From an uncultured Sutterella sp. (GTDB lineage: Bacteria; Pseudomonadota; Gammaproteobacteria; Burkholderiales; Burkholderiaceae_F), in assembly GCA_934255515.1 (NCBI GenBank), contig CAKQON010000017.1:1-28147 (forward strand): a DNA stretch of 28,147 nt, in the 5' to 3' direction. Below are positions 7,241 to 14,188 of the stretch, piece by piece. The stretch's first letter is position 1. Each line of letters starts with the position of its first letter. The notes beneath the pieces were generated by a model, which was not told the DNA's origin, did no database searches, and saw only the letters and a program-made list of their open reading frames with translations. The position numbers and the translations under genes are program-made.

Positions 7241-7270
7241 TTGCGCGCAAGCGCATCCGAACGCGATAAC
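7241..7270 (+). promoter_or_regulatory. Candidate promoter of yggS-proC-yqaA
   Basis: TTGCGC (7241-7246) and GATAAC (7265-7270) are 18 bases apart, 36 bases before the yggS start. The -35 lies inside the 10-bp palindrome TTGCGCGCAA (7241-7250). The match to consensus is moderate. Confidence 0.4.
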
Positions 7271-7305
7271 CTTTCCCGCTTGAAATTTACTTTTAAAGGA
7301 ATGCC

Positions 7306-8028
7306 ATGACCGATCTGACTCCCGGGCTGGACGCCCGGTGGAATCACGTTGTTCGGGAGCTCCATGAGGCGGAGAAGAAGGCCGGGCGGAGCGCCGGCGA
7401 CGTGATGCTTCTTGCTGTCGGGAAGACCTTCAGCGCGGAGGCGCTTTTCGAGTGCGCGAAGCTCGGAGCCCGCGCATTCGGCGAAAACTACGCTCAGGAA
7501 GGGTGCTCGAAGGTGGATTGGTTTCGCGAGCACCATCCGGAACTCGCGCTCGAATGGCATTTCATCGGGCCGCTTCAGGCCAATAAAACGCGCGGCGTCG
7601 CCGAGCGCTTCGACTGGGTGCAGTCGATTGACCGCGAACGGATTGCCAGGCGCTTGTCCGAGCAGCGTCCGGAGGATCTTCCGCCCCTCAACCTGCTTAT
7701 CGAAGTCAATATCGACGGCGAGGAATCGAAGTCGGGCGTGCAGCCCGATGCGCTCGAAGCGCTCGCTGCGGAAATCGAAAAGCTGCCCCGCGTGCGGCTG
7801 CGCGGCCTGATGGCGATTCCGGCGCCTGCGGAGACCTATGAGTCCCGCATGAAGCCGCTTCTCGCGATGCGGGAGCTCTTCAATCAATTTAAAAAGTCTC
7901 ATCCCCATGCCGACACGCTCTCCATGGGCATGAGCGCAGATATGGACGAAGCCGTTGAAGCCGGATCCACAATGGTGCGGATCGGCCGCGCCATTTTCGG
8001 CGAACGCAATTACGCGCAAAAAGCCTGA
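7306..8028 (+). CDS. yggS: YggS/PLPBP family pyridoxal phosphate homeostasis protein
   Basis: This 240-residue PLP-binding TIM-barrel protein has no known catalytic reaction. Family members buffer free pyridoxal 5'-phosphate and affect amino-acid metabolism. The PLP lysine is K40 in LLAVGK, and the family motif HFIGPLQANK follows near residue 85. SMGMSADMDEAVEAGSTMVRIGRAIFG near the end is the phosphate-binding region. The ATG at 7306 has AAAGGA five bases upstream; an ATG five bases earlier leads to a stop after two codons. It is the first gene of a yggS-proC-yqaA unit, a common yggS neighbourhood. Confidence 0.95.
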   Translation: MTDLTPGLDARWNHVVRELHEAEKKAGRSAGDVMLLAVGKTFSAEALFECAKLGARAFGENYAQEGCSKVDWFREHHPELALEWHFIGPLQANKTRGVAERFDWVQSIDRERIARRLSEQRPEDLPPLNLLIEVNIDGEESKSGVQPDALEALAAEIEKLPRVRLRGLMAIPAPAETYESRMKPLLAMRELFNQFKKSHPHADTLSMGMSADMDEAVEAGSTMVRIGRAIFGERNYAQKA

Positions 8029-8049
8029 TTTGGAATTTGGGAGACAATC

Positions 8050-8856
8050 ATGCTGACGATAGGATTTCTGGGCGGCGGCAATATGGCCGCGGCGCTGATC
8101 GGTGGGCTTCTCAAGGAGAAGACCGAAGACCTGACGGTTCATGTGGTGGATCATCATCCGGAAAAGCTCGAGAAGCTTGAAGCCCAGGGCGCCAGAACGC
8201 ACAAGGAGCCGGGCGACTGGATTACGGCCTGCGATCTTCTGGTGCTCGCCGTGAAGCCTCAGACCATGAAGGCGGCGGTGGAGCCGATCGTGAAGCTTCT
8301 GAACCCGAAGGGCGCTGCGCTTTCGATCGCTGCCGGCATTGAAGCGGGCGTTCTTTCCGGCTGGCTCGGAGGCTACCCCCTCATGCGCGCGATGCCTAAT
8401 ACCCCGGCGATGGTCGGGGCCGGCATTGCAGGGCTCTGGTCGCCTAAGGGGATGGATGAATCTCTTCGCGAGGCGGCGCTTCGAGTGCTGCGCGCCGGGG
8501 GCGAGGTCGTCGAAGTGAGGAATGAGTCGGAGATCGACCTTGTGGGCGCTATCCCCGGGAGCGGTCCGGCCTACGTTTTCCGCTTCATGGAGGCGCTCGA
8601 GAAGGCGGGCCTGAAGCGCGGGCTCTCTGAGGAGAGCGCTCATGCGCTCGCGCTCGGCACGGTCTACGGCGCCGCAGAGCTTGCCCGCGTGTCCGGCGAG
8701 GAATTCTCGCTTCTGCGCGAAAAGGTGACGAGCAAGGGCGGCACGACGGCAAAGGCGCTCGAGGTCATGAACCGGCTCGACATTGACCGGATGATGGACG
8801 AGGCCGTGGAAGCGGCCCTGAAGCGCACGGCTGAAATGAAGGCGCTCTTTCGCTGA
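8050..8856 (+). CDS. proC: Pyrroline-5-carboxylate reductase
   Basis: ProC makes proline from pyrroline-5-carboxylate with NAD(P)H in the cytoplasm. This 268-residue protein has the Rossmann motif GFLGGGNMA at residues 5-13. The C-terminal dimer domain carries IPGSGPAYVF and the family signature VTSKGGTTAKALEVM. It lies 21 bases after yggS and has GGGAG before the ATG. Its TGA overlaps the next ATG as TGATG. proA is also in the window but in a distant unit, and proB is absent. Confidence 0.97.
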   Translation: MLTIGFLGGGNMAAALIGGLLKEKTEDLTVHVVDHHPEKLEKLEAQGARTHKEPGDWITACDLLVLAVKPQTMKAAVEPIVKLLNPKGAALSIAAGIEAGVLSGWLGGYPLMRAMPNTPAMVGAGIAGLWSPKGMDESLREAALRVLRAGGEVVEVRNESEIDLVGAIPGSGPAYVFRFMEALEKAGLKRGLSEESAHALALGTVYGAAELARVSGEEFSLLREKVTSKGGTTAKALEVMNRLDIDRMMDEAVEAALKRTAEMKALFR

Positions 8857-9299
8857 TGGGCGACATGACGGCATGGGTGCTTGCGCTCTTTGCGAGCGAC
8901 AGCATCGACATTGCGCTCTTCGTGACGGCCTTTGTGTCGGCGACGCTTTTCCCCGGGGGCTCCGAAGTGATGCTCGCCGGGGCGCTCGCCGCGCAGCCCG
9001 AGCGCTGGGCCTGGCTCCTTGCCGTCGCGACGGCAGGAAACACGCTGGGCTCCATGACTTCCTGGGTGATCGGCCGCTTCATCCCAACGGTGAAGCGGGA
9101 GACGAAGGCCGTCCTGTGGGTGAGGCGCTGGGGCGCCTGGGCGCTTCTTTTTGCGTGGCTTCCCGTCGTGGGAGACGCGATTCCGGTGGCGGCGGGGTGG
9201 CTCAGGATTGACCCGCTCATGAGCCTTCTCGCCATTGCCGTCGGCAAAGGCATCCGCTACGCCTGCGTAGCGGGAGCGGTTCTTCCGCTCGTTCTCTGA
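8856..9299 (+). CDS. yqaA: YqaA family VTT-domain (DedA-like) membrane protein
   Basis: This small 147-residue membrane protein has about three to four hydrophobic segments. The motif LFPGGSEVMLAGALA near residue 32 and the glycine-rich AGNTLGSMTSWVIGR near residue 66 are typical of YqaA/SNARE-associated-like (VTT) proteins. DedA relatives take part in lipid scrambling or membrane homeostasis, but YqaA itself is little studied. The start overlaps the proC stop by one base; a second ATG three codons later (8865) is possible. The next gene is more than 200 bases away, so it appears to end the operon. Confidence 0.82.
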   Translation: MGDMTAWVLALFASDSIDIALFVTAFVSATLFPGGSEVMLAGALAAQPERWAWLLAVATAGNTLGSMTSWVIGRFIPTVKRETKAVLWVRRWGAWALLFAWLPVVGDAIPVAAGWLRIDPLMSLLAIAVGKGIRYACVAGAVLPLVL

Positions 9300-9326
9300 G
9301 AGGCGGCTAAAACCACTCAAAATCAC

Positions 9327-9366
9327 ATAACGGCGGCGATTTTTAAGGGATTCCCGCCGTTATAAT
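9327..9366 (+). promoter_or_regulatory. etfBA promoter -10 overlapped by a 10-bp-arm inverted repeat
   Basis: ATAACGGCGG (9327-9336) pairs perfectly with CCGCCGTTAT (9354-9363) across 17 bases. The right arm runs into a consensus TATAAT (9361-9366). No good -35 lies 16-18 bases upstream. The arrangement suggests an operator over the -10. As a hairpin it has no T-run, so it would be a poor terminator for the preceding operon. Confidence 0.5.
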
Positions 9367-9380
9367 TGCGAATTGCTCTC

Positions 9381-9401
9381 AGGCGGAGCTTCTCTCCGCC
9401 T
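9381..9401 (+). promoter_or_regulatory. Stem-loop in the etfB 5' leader
   Basis: AGGCGGAG (9381-9388) and CTCCGCCT (9394-9401) form a perfect 8-bp stem with a five-base loop. It begins about eight bases after the expected transcription start in a leader of about 135 bases. It may protect the mRNA 5' end or act in attenuation. Confidence 0.45.
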
Positions 9402-9509
9402 TCATATTTATCCCCTCCGCAGAAAGTTCCGCCAGCGCTTCGGTTAATGAAAGAAGCCCAGGCTGCGAGCTCCGGACCGGGGCGCATCCCAATTTTGTTG
9501 AGGAACGCA

Positions 9510-10262
9510 ATGAAGATATTAGTTGCTGTGAAGCGGGTCGTTGACGCGAAGGTCAAGGTCCGCCCGCTCCCGGACCATTCCGGACCGGACATCAAGCTCG
9601 CCCGCATGGCGATGAACCCCTTCGATGAAATTGCGGTTGAAGAGGCCGTCGAGCTGAAGGAAGCCGGGAAGGCCTCAGAGGTGGTCGCCGTTTCGATCGG
9701 CGGCGCGAAGTCGGTTGATGTTCTGCGCACCGCCATGGCGATCGGCGCCGACCGCGCCATTCATGTGGTTACCGACGACGCCGTCGAACCTCTCGCCGCC
9801 GCGAAGATTCTTGCTCAGATCGTTGAGCGCGAGAAGCCCGGCATCGTGCTTCTCGGCAAGCAGGCGATTGACGACGACTGCGGTCAGACGGGCCCGATGC
9901 TTTCGGGTCTCCTGCGCTATCCGCTCGGCGCCTTTGCGAGCGAAATCGAATTCGCGGATGACGGACGCCTCGTCGTCACGCGCGAAACCGACGGTGGCAC
10001 GCAGACCGTGTCGCTCTCGATCCCGGCCGTGATCACGGCGGACCTCCGTCTTGCCGAACCCCGCTACGTGACGCTTCCCTCCATGGCGAAGGCCCGCAAG
10101 AAGCCCGTGGAAGCGATTCCCGTGGGCGAACTCGACGTCGATCTCACGCCGCGCGTGAAGACCCTTTCCGTTGAGCCGCCGCCGGCACGCAAGGCGGGCG
10201 TGATGGTTTCGAGCGTGGACGAGCTCGTTGATAAGCTTCGCAACGAAGCGCATGTGATCTAA
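9510..10262 (+). CDS. etfB: Electron transfer flavoprotein beta subunit
   Basis: EtfB pairs with EtfA to carry electrons from flavin dehydrogenases, such as acyl-CoA dehydrogenases, to the quinone pool. The 250-residue protein starts MKILVAVKRVVD and carries the AMNPFDEIAVEEAV segment near residue 35 and the nucleotide-binding GKQAIDDDCGQTGPMLS near residue 115. All are typical of EtfB. I chose the ATG at 9510 because GAGGAA lies just upstream and the family N-terminus fits; an in-frame TTG at 9366 would add 48 unlikely residues. etfA follows after 20 bases. No dehydrogenase partner gene is adjacent. Confidence 0.97.
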   Translation: MKILVAVKRVVDAKVKVRPLPDHSGPDIKLARMAMNPFDEIAVEEAVELKEAGKASEVVAVSIGGAKSVDVLRTAMAIGADRAIHVVTDDAVEPLAAAKILAQIVEREKPGIVLLGKQAIDDDCGQTGPMLSGLLRYPLGAFASEIEFADDGRLVVTRETDGGTQTVSLSIPAVITADLRLAEPRYVTLPSMAKARKKPVEAIPVGELDVDLTPRVKTLSVEPPPARKAGVMVSSVDELVDKLRNEAHVI

Positions 10263-10282
10263 GGATTTGAAGGAACGAAAGA

Positions 10283-11218
10283 ATGACTGCGCTTCTGATT
10301 GCTGATCATGACAATGTGAATCTGCGTCCTGCGACCGCGCATGCGCTCACCGCCGTCCTCCAGATGAGCGAGCCCGTCGACATTCTGGTTGCCGGCAACG
10401 GCTGCCAGGCCGTCGCCGAGAAGGCTGCGAAGCTGAAGGGCGTGCGCACGGTGATCCTCGCCGAGAACGCGAAGCTCGCGCAGGAGCTCCCCGAGGTCCT
10501 CGCGGACCTTGTTGCGGCGGAAGCTCCCGGGTATTCCCACATCTTCTTTGCCGCCACGGCGCTTGGCAAGGCCGCCATGCCCCGCGTTGCGGCAATGCTT
10601 GACCTCACGGCGATTTCCGATGTGGTCGCCGTGAAGGGGCCGAAGACCTTCGTTCGCGGCATTTATGCCGGGTCGCTCCTCGCGACGGTCGAAACCGAAG
10701 AAGTCGTCGTGGTGGGCACTGTCCGCACGACCGCCTTCGAAGCGACCGGGGAAGGCGAGGTTGCCGCCCCCATTGAAACCGTCGAATGCCCCGATGCCGA
10801 CGATACCTCGCGCTTCGTGAAGTTCACGGAAACGAAGAGCGATCGTCCGGAACTCGTCTCCGCACGCGTTGTCGTCGCGGGCGGACGCGGCCTCATCGAC
10901 GAAGCGGGCTTCAAGGCCCTCGAGGAACTCGCCGACTCCTGCGGCGCTGCCATCGGCGCCACCCGCACGGCGGTCGACATGGGGCTCTGCCCCAACGACT
11001 GGCAGGTCGGTCAGACGGGCAAGATGATTGCCCCGCAGCTCTACATGGCCTTCGGCATTTCGGGCGCCATCCAGCACACGGCCGGCATCAAGGATGCCAA
11101 GGTGATCGTTGCGGTCGACAAGGACCCCGAAGCGCCGATCTTTGAAGTGGCCGATTACGGTCTCGTCGCTGACGGCGCCGAAACCTGCCGGGCGCTCAAG
11201 GGCAAGCTCGGCAAATAA
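10283..11218 (+). CDS. etfA: Electron transfer flavoprotein alpha subunit
   Basis: This 311-residue EtfA binds the redox FAD of the heterodimer. The C-terminal FAD domain is clear: VVAGGRGL near residue 195, then GQTGKMIAPQLYMAFGISGA and the closing NKD-like VAVDKDPEAPIFEVADYGLV. The N-terminal domain is of normal length. AAGGAA lies eight bases ahead of the ATG. A strong terminator 40 bases after the stop closes the etfBA transcript. Confidence 0.97.
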   Translation: MTALLIADHDNVNLRPATAHALTAVLQMSEPVDILVAGNGCQAVAEKAAKLKGVRTVILAENAKLAQELPEVLADLVAAEAPGYSHIFFAATALGKAAMPRVAAMLDLTAISDVVAVKGPKTFVRGIYAGSLLATVETEEVVVVGTVRTTAFEATGEGEVAAPIETVECPDADDTSRFVKFTETKSDRPELVSARVVVAGGRGLIDEAGFKALEELADSCGAAIGATRTAVDMGLCPNDWQVGQTGKMIAPQLYMAFGISGAIQHTAGIKDAKVIVAVDKDPEAPIFEVADYGLVADGAETCRALKGKLGK

Positions 11219-11257
11219 GCGCATCGGTTCCCGAAAGGGAAATCCGCGCTCTGTGAG

Positions 11258-11293
11258 AAGCGGTCTCTGGGATTCCCGGGACCGCTTTTTCTT
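11258..11293 (+). terminator. Intrinsic terminator after etfA
   Basis: AAGCGGTC (11258-11265) pairs with GACCGCTT (11280-11287), followed by a T-rich tail TTTTTCTT. It lies 40 bases past the etfA stop codon. Confidence 0.85.
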
Positions 11294-11308
11294 GCGTCGA
11301 AAGGATTA

Positions 11309-11337
11309 TTGCGGGAGACGCGGCAATCAGCTAGAGT
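11309..11337 (+). promoter_or_regulatory. Promoter of the modCAB-like operon
   Basis: TTGCGG (11309-11314) and TAGAGT (11332-11337) are 17 bases apart. Transcription would start near 11344, at the edge of the ModE-like palindrome. Confidence 0.5.
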
Positions 11338-11344
11338 TGTTTCT

Positions 11345-11367
11345 CGTTATTCATATTGGGAATAGCG
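11345..11367 (+). promoter_or_regulatory. ModE-like operator
   Basis: CGTTATTC-N7-GAATAGCG is an inverted repeat of two 8-base arms with one mismatch. The outer pattern CGnTAT...ATAnCG is the kind of site bound by the molybdate-responsive repressor ModE. It begins at the predicted transcription start and lies 32 bases before the first transporter gene, a position suited to repression. The assignment rests on my recollection of the ModE consensus. Confidence 0.5.
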
Positions 11368-11399
11368 ACGTTTTTTTGCTGCGGGAGACTGTTTCCTAA

Positions 11400-12071
11400 A
11401 TGCTGAAGGCCCGATTCCGAAAGACGCTTGGCGGCTTCACGCTTGAGGCTCAACTCAACCTTGAGCGCGGCATTAATGTGCTTCGAGGCGAATCGGGTGC
11501 CGGGAAGACGACGGTTGCCAATCTCCTTTCGGGCGCGATGAGGCCCGATGACGGCGAAATCGAACTTGAAGGCCTGACGGTTTATTCCCGCGCACGCCGC
11601 ATTTCGCTGCCGCCGCAGTCCCGCGGCATCGGCTTCGTCTTTCAGTCGCATCGGCTTTTTCCGCACCTCACGGTACGGGAAAACATCCTTTTCCCGAGCC
11701 TCTTCGGCGGCCGGAAGTCTGCGGTTGATTTTGACGAAACGATTGAGATTCTCGGGCTTGAGCCGCTTCTTGAGCGCCTCCCCTCGGGGCTCTCGGGCGG
11801 CGAGGCGCAGCGCGTTGCGCTCGGGCGGGCCCTCATGGGCGCCGAGCGGCTACTCATTCTTGATGAACCGCTCTCGAGCCTTGATCCCAGGCGTCGGCAC
11901 GTGCTCATGGATTTCATTGACGGCGCGTCGCGGCGAATGAATGTTCCCTTTATTTACATCACGCACTCGGAAGAAGAAATGAGGAGACTCGCCGACCGCG
12001 CCTTCCTCGTAGAGGACGGAACGATCGCAGAAATTCCGCGGAGTGCTTTTACGGAGGTGACTCTTTCATGA
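11400..12071 (+). CDS. modC: Molybdate-type ABC transporter ATP-binding protein, short form
   Basis: This 223-residue ABC ATPase energises the transporter encoded by the next two genes. Walker A is GESGAGKT (residues 30-37), the signature is LSGGE and Walker B is LLILDEP, with the switch histidine in YITHS. The Q-loop segment GFVFQSHRLFPHLTVRENI matches ModC proteins. ModC of E. coli is about 350 residues and ends in a molybdate-binding TOBE/MOP domain; this protein stops right after the ABC domain. GGGAG lies a rather long 12 bases ahead of the ATG. Its stop overlaps the next start as ATGA. The symbol follows family resemblance and the substrate is not proven. Confidence 0.8.
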   Translation: MLKARFRKTLGGFTLEAQLNLERGINVLRGESGAGKTTVANLLSGAMRPDDGEIELEGLTVYSRARRISLPPQSRGIGFVFQSHRLFPHLTVRENILFPSLFGGRKSAVDFDETIEILGLEPLLERLPSGLSGGEAQRVALGRALMGAERLLILDEPLSSLDPRRRHVLMDFIDGASRRMNVPFIYITHSEEEMRRLADRAFLVEDGTIAEIPRSAFTEVTLS

Positions 12072-12805
12072 AGAAGATTCTTTTGACGACTGCCGTTCTT
12101 GCAGCCTTCGGCTTTTCTGCCGGCGCCTCGGCGCAGGTGACCGTGACGACGGGCGGCGGCTACGTCAAGATGGTCGAGGCCCTTGCCGACAAGTACGAAG
12201 CGGAAACGGGCGCCAAGGTCTCGCGCGCCTTCGGCGGCAACATCGGACAGATGCTCGCGCAGGTAAAGAGCGGAAGTCCCGTGACGGTCGTGATTTCGGA
12301 CGCCACGAGCCTTAAGAAGTTCACGACGGTCCTTAACGCCGATGCCGGCGTACGCCTCGGCGACACGCCTCTGATCCTTGCCTGGAGGAAGGGACTTGAG
12401 CTCAAGGCTCCGTCTGATCTCGCCAAGCCCGAGGTGAAGCGCATTGCCATGCCGGACCCCAAGGCCGCCGTCTACGGCCGCGCCGCGAAGGAATTCCTTG
12501 ACGGCGCCGCTTTCGGCAAGGACGTTGCGCCCAAGATGAACGTCGTCTCCATGGTTCCGCAGGTTCTTTCCTATGTTTCCCAGGGCGAAATGGATGCGGG
12601 CTTCATCAATCTCCTCGCCGCCCGACAGGGAAAGGCGAAGCTCGGGGGCTTCATGGCGGTGAAGGAAGGATATGAACCCATCCGCATGACTGCGCAGCCC
12701 GTGAAGGGTGCGGAAGGAGAAGCAGCCGACGTGAAGGCGTTCCTTCAGTGGCTGGCTTCCCCTAAGGCGGATGCCATCCTCGACAAATTCGGCGTCGTCC
12801 GCTGA
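12068..12805 (+). CDS. modA: ModA-like periplasmic binding protein with altered ligand site
   Basis: This 245-residue solute-binding protein has a clear signal peptide: a charged MKK start, a hydrophobic core, and cleavage after ASA near residue 22. It lines up along its length with ModA. In E. coli ModA the oxyanion is held by Ser12, Ser39, Ala125, Val152 and Tyr170. Here the first serine loop reads TTGGGY and the second reads AFGGNIGQ. The tyrosine region reads AGFINLLAA. The serines and the tyrosine therefore appear lost, while the DPKAAVYG loop keeps an alanine. The protein may bind another anion or use a different geometry. It overlaps modC by four bases and precedes modB by 15. Confidence 0.75.
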   Translation: MKKILLTTAVLAAFGFSAGASAQVTVTTGGGYVKMVEALADKYEAETGAKVSRAFGGNIGQMLAQVKSGSPVTVVISDATSLKKFTTVLNADAGVRLGDTPLILAWRKGLELKAPSDLAKPEVKRIAMPDPKAAVYGRAAKEFLDGAAFGKDVAPKMNVVSMVPQVLSYVSQGEMDAGFINLLAARQGKAKLGGFMAVKEGYEPIRMTAQPVKGAEGEAADVKAFLQWLASPKADAILDKFGVVR

Positions 12806-12820
12806 TCGGACATAGCGCCG

Positions 12821-13516
12821 ATGGATTCCCTGCGCTCGCTTCTGGAGTCGCCTGAGCTTCTCTTTGCCGTGACACTCACGGCAAAGACCTGTGCTGCCGC
12901 GGGCGCAGGCTTCATTCTCTTTGCGCCCCTTCTTGCGCTCCTCTTTTCGAGAAGAAGCGCCTTCTGGGTGCGGGCCCTGAGCTTCGTCGTGACGCTCCCC
13001 CTCGTTTTTCCGCCGGTGGCGCTCGGCTACCTGCTCCTCCTCCTTTTTGGACGAGGCGGCTTATTGGGCGGGATTCTGGATGAGGCAGGACTCTCCATTG
13101 TCTTCTCTGAGAATGCGGTGTTTCTCGCCGCCTTCATTGCCGGCCTCCCCCTCGTGGTGCGTCCCATTGAGGCCGCGCTTTCGGGCGAACGCCTGAAGAG
13201 CCTTGAATTCGCCGCGTGCGTCCACGGCGCGAATGCCGTTACGGTTTTTCGGCGGGTGACGCTCCCCCTCGTGCGCGGGCAGATCCTGGCCGGCCTCCTT
13301 CTCGGCATTTCCCGGGCTTCGGGCGAAGTAGGCATCACGATGATGATCGGCGGCAATATTTCGGGAAAGACGAATACGCTTTCGCTTGAAATCTTCAATG
13401 CCGTATCGCGCGCGGATTTTGATGCGGCAACAGCGCTCTGTCTTCTTCTTTCTGCGTTCACGCTCATTATTTTTGCCGTGCTCGATCGGCTGCAGCGCCG
13501 CGCGCAGGCGCTTTGA
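12821..13516 (+). CDS. modB: ModB-like ABC transporter permease
   Basis: This 231-residue inner-membrane permease has about five to six spans. The cytoplasmic coupling (EAA-type) loop reads EFAACVHGANAVTVFRRVTLPL near residue 128. The closing region GISRASGEVGITMMIGGNI is the ModB/CysT-type signature. It completes the transporter with the two upstream genes. The order C-A-B differs from the usual modABC order. Only a weak ribosome binding site is visible, so translation may depend on the upstream gene. Confidence 0.85.
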   Translation: MDSLRSLLESPELLFAVTLTAKTCAAAGAGFILFAPLLALLFSRRSAFWVRALSFVVTLPLVFPPVALGYLLLLLFGRGGLLGGILDEAGLSIVFSENAVFLAAFIAGLPLVVRPIEAALSGERLKSLEFAACVHGANAVTVFRRVTLPLVRGQILAGLLLGISRASGEVGITMMIGGNISGKTNTLSLEIFNAVSRADFDAATALCLLLSAFTLIIFAVLDRLQRRAQAL

Positions 13517-13540
13517 CTCCAGAAACCTATCCGCTTCTGC

Positions 13541-13570
13541 TTGCAGAAGGCTTCTCATCTCGAGTAGAAT
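13541..13570 (+). promoter_or_regulatory. Promoter of the rpsP operon
   Basis: TTGCAG (13541-13546) and TAGAAT (13565-13570) are 18 bases apart. The -35 lies within the palindrome CTTCTGC-TT-GCAGAAG (13534-13549), which could instead be a weak end signal for modB. The leader to rpsP would be about 128 bases. Confidence 0.55.
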
Positions 13571-13638
13571 CGCGCATTCTGTGAGACCGGGAAAGCAGTT
13601 CAAAGCCGCTCGCCCGGAATTGCACCAAACTTTCGCAG

Positions 13639-13674
13639 AACCGCTTCTCCCCGGGACGGGGGTTCGGTTTTGAT
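13639..13674 (+). terminator. Terminator-like hairpin in the rpsP leader
   Basis: AACCG (13639-13643) pairs with CGGTT (13665-13669), and an inner CCCC pairs with GGGG. TTTT follows. It lies between the promoter at 13541-13570 and the rpsP start, so it would act as an attenuator rather than a gene end. The stem is interrupted and the T-run is short. Confidence 0.35.
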
Positions 13675-13704
13675 TCAACGCACCAATGATTTAAGAGGTA
13701 ACTC

Positions 13705-13986
13705 ATGGTCATCATTCGTCTCGCCCGTGGCGGCGCCAAGAAGCGTCCCTTCTACTCCCTCAACGTTTGCGACTCCCGCTGCCGTCGTGACGGCCGCTTC
13801 ATTGAGCGCGTCGGCTTCTACAACCCGATGGCTGCCGGCCAGGCTGTCAAGCTCCAGGTCAATCTCGAGCGCGTCGCTTACTGGCAGAGCAAGGGCGCCC
13901 AGCTCTCCGATACGGTTGCCCGTCTCGTCAAGGAATTCAAGGCTCAGCCGGCTCCTGCCGCTGAAGAACCCGCCAAGGCTGAATAA
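13705..13986 (+). CDS. rpsP: 30S ribosomal protein S16
   Basis: This 93-residue S16 assembles early into the 30S body. The N-terminal [17 protein letters not shown] and the following [11 protein letters not shown] are signatures of the family. The tail [11 protein letters not shown] is a low-complexity extension common in proteobacteria. AGAGG lies seven bases before the ATG. It is the first gene of the usual rpsP-rimM-trmD-rplS operon. The next gene is unusually far away, more than 190 bases, with strong RNA structure between. Confidence 0.98.
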   Translation: MVIIRLARGGAKKRPFYSLNVCDSRCRRDGRFIERVGFYNPMAAGQAVKLQVNLERVAYWQSKGAQLSDTVARLVKEFKAQPAPAAEEPAKAE

Positions 13987-14001
13987 TTTCAGTTCTTGAA
14001 G

Positions 14002-14036
14002 GGGACGGGATGCTTCCCTGAAGCATCTTTTGTCCC
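14002..14036 (+). terminator. Strong hairpin with T-run after rpsP
   Basis: GATGCTTC (14009-14016) and GAAGCATC (14020-14027) form a perfect 8-bp stem with a three-base loop, followed by TTTT. GGGAC (14002-14006) and GTCCC (14032-14036) can close it further. It lies 16 bases past the rpsP stop and would let rpsP be made in excess of rimM-trmD-rplS. The short T-run suggests partial termination. Confidence 0.55.
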
Positions 14037-14042
14037 GCTAGA

Positions 14043-14188
14043 AAACCCCGCATCTCTTTTCGGTGCGGACTCCCGCGAAGCTTCCCGCTCGCAGATCGTG
14101 CCTCTCGTGTCAAAGCACATTGGATCAGCACCAGGGAAGGTCGCCAAAATGGAGTCCGGTATCTACGCCAGAGGAAAATGCGGGGTTT
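14043..14188 (+). ncRNA. Candidate rod-shaped structured RNA between rpsP and rimM
   Basis: Complementary blocks nest in order and give about 41 pairs over 146 nt. AAACCCCGCAT (14043-14053) pairs with ATGCGGGGTTT (14178-14188). GGTG (14062-14065) pairs with CGCC (14166-14169), one wobble. CGGACTCC (14066-14073) pairs with GGAGTCCG (14151-14158). GCGA (14075-14078) pairs with TCGC (14141-14144). CTTCCC (14081-14086) pairs with GGGAAG (14134-14139). GATC (14094-14097) pairs with GATC (14123-14126). GTGC (14098-14101) pairs with GCAC (14115-14118). The closing stem includes an ATG that could start rimM. I do not recognise it as 6S, SRP RNA or a known ribosomal leader. It may be a leader element or a processed small RNA. 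Confidence 0.45.

Noticed and set aside
6852..7305. A LexA (SOS) box for the imu operon
   Set aside because: I searched for CTGT-N8-ACAG, GAAC-N4-GTTC and GTTC-N7-GTTC forms and found none.
7213..8874. A 553-codon minus-strand open frame across yggS and proC
   Set aside because: It spans two clearly real plus-strand genes and their junction, and its sequence is rich in Arg, His and Ala as expected of a shadow frame.
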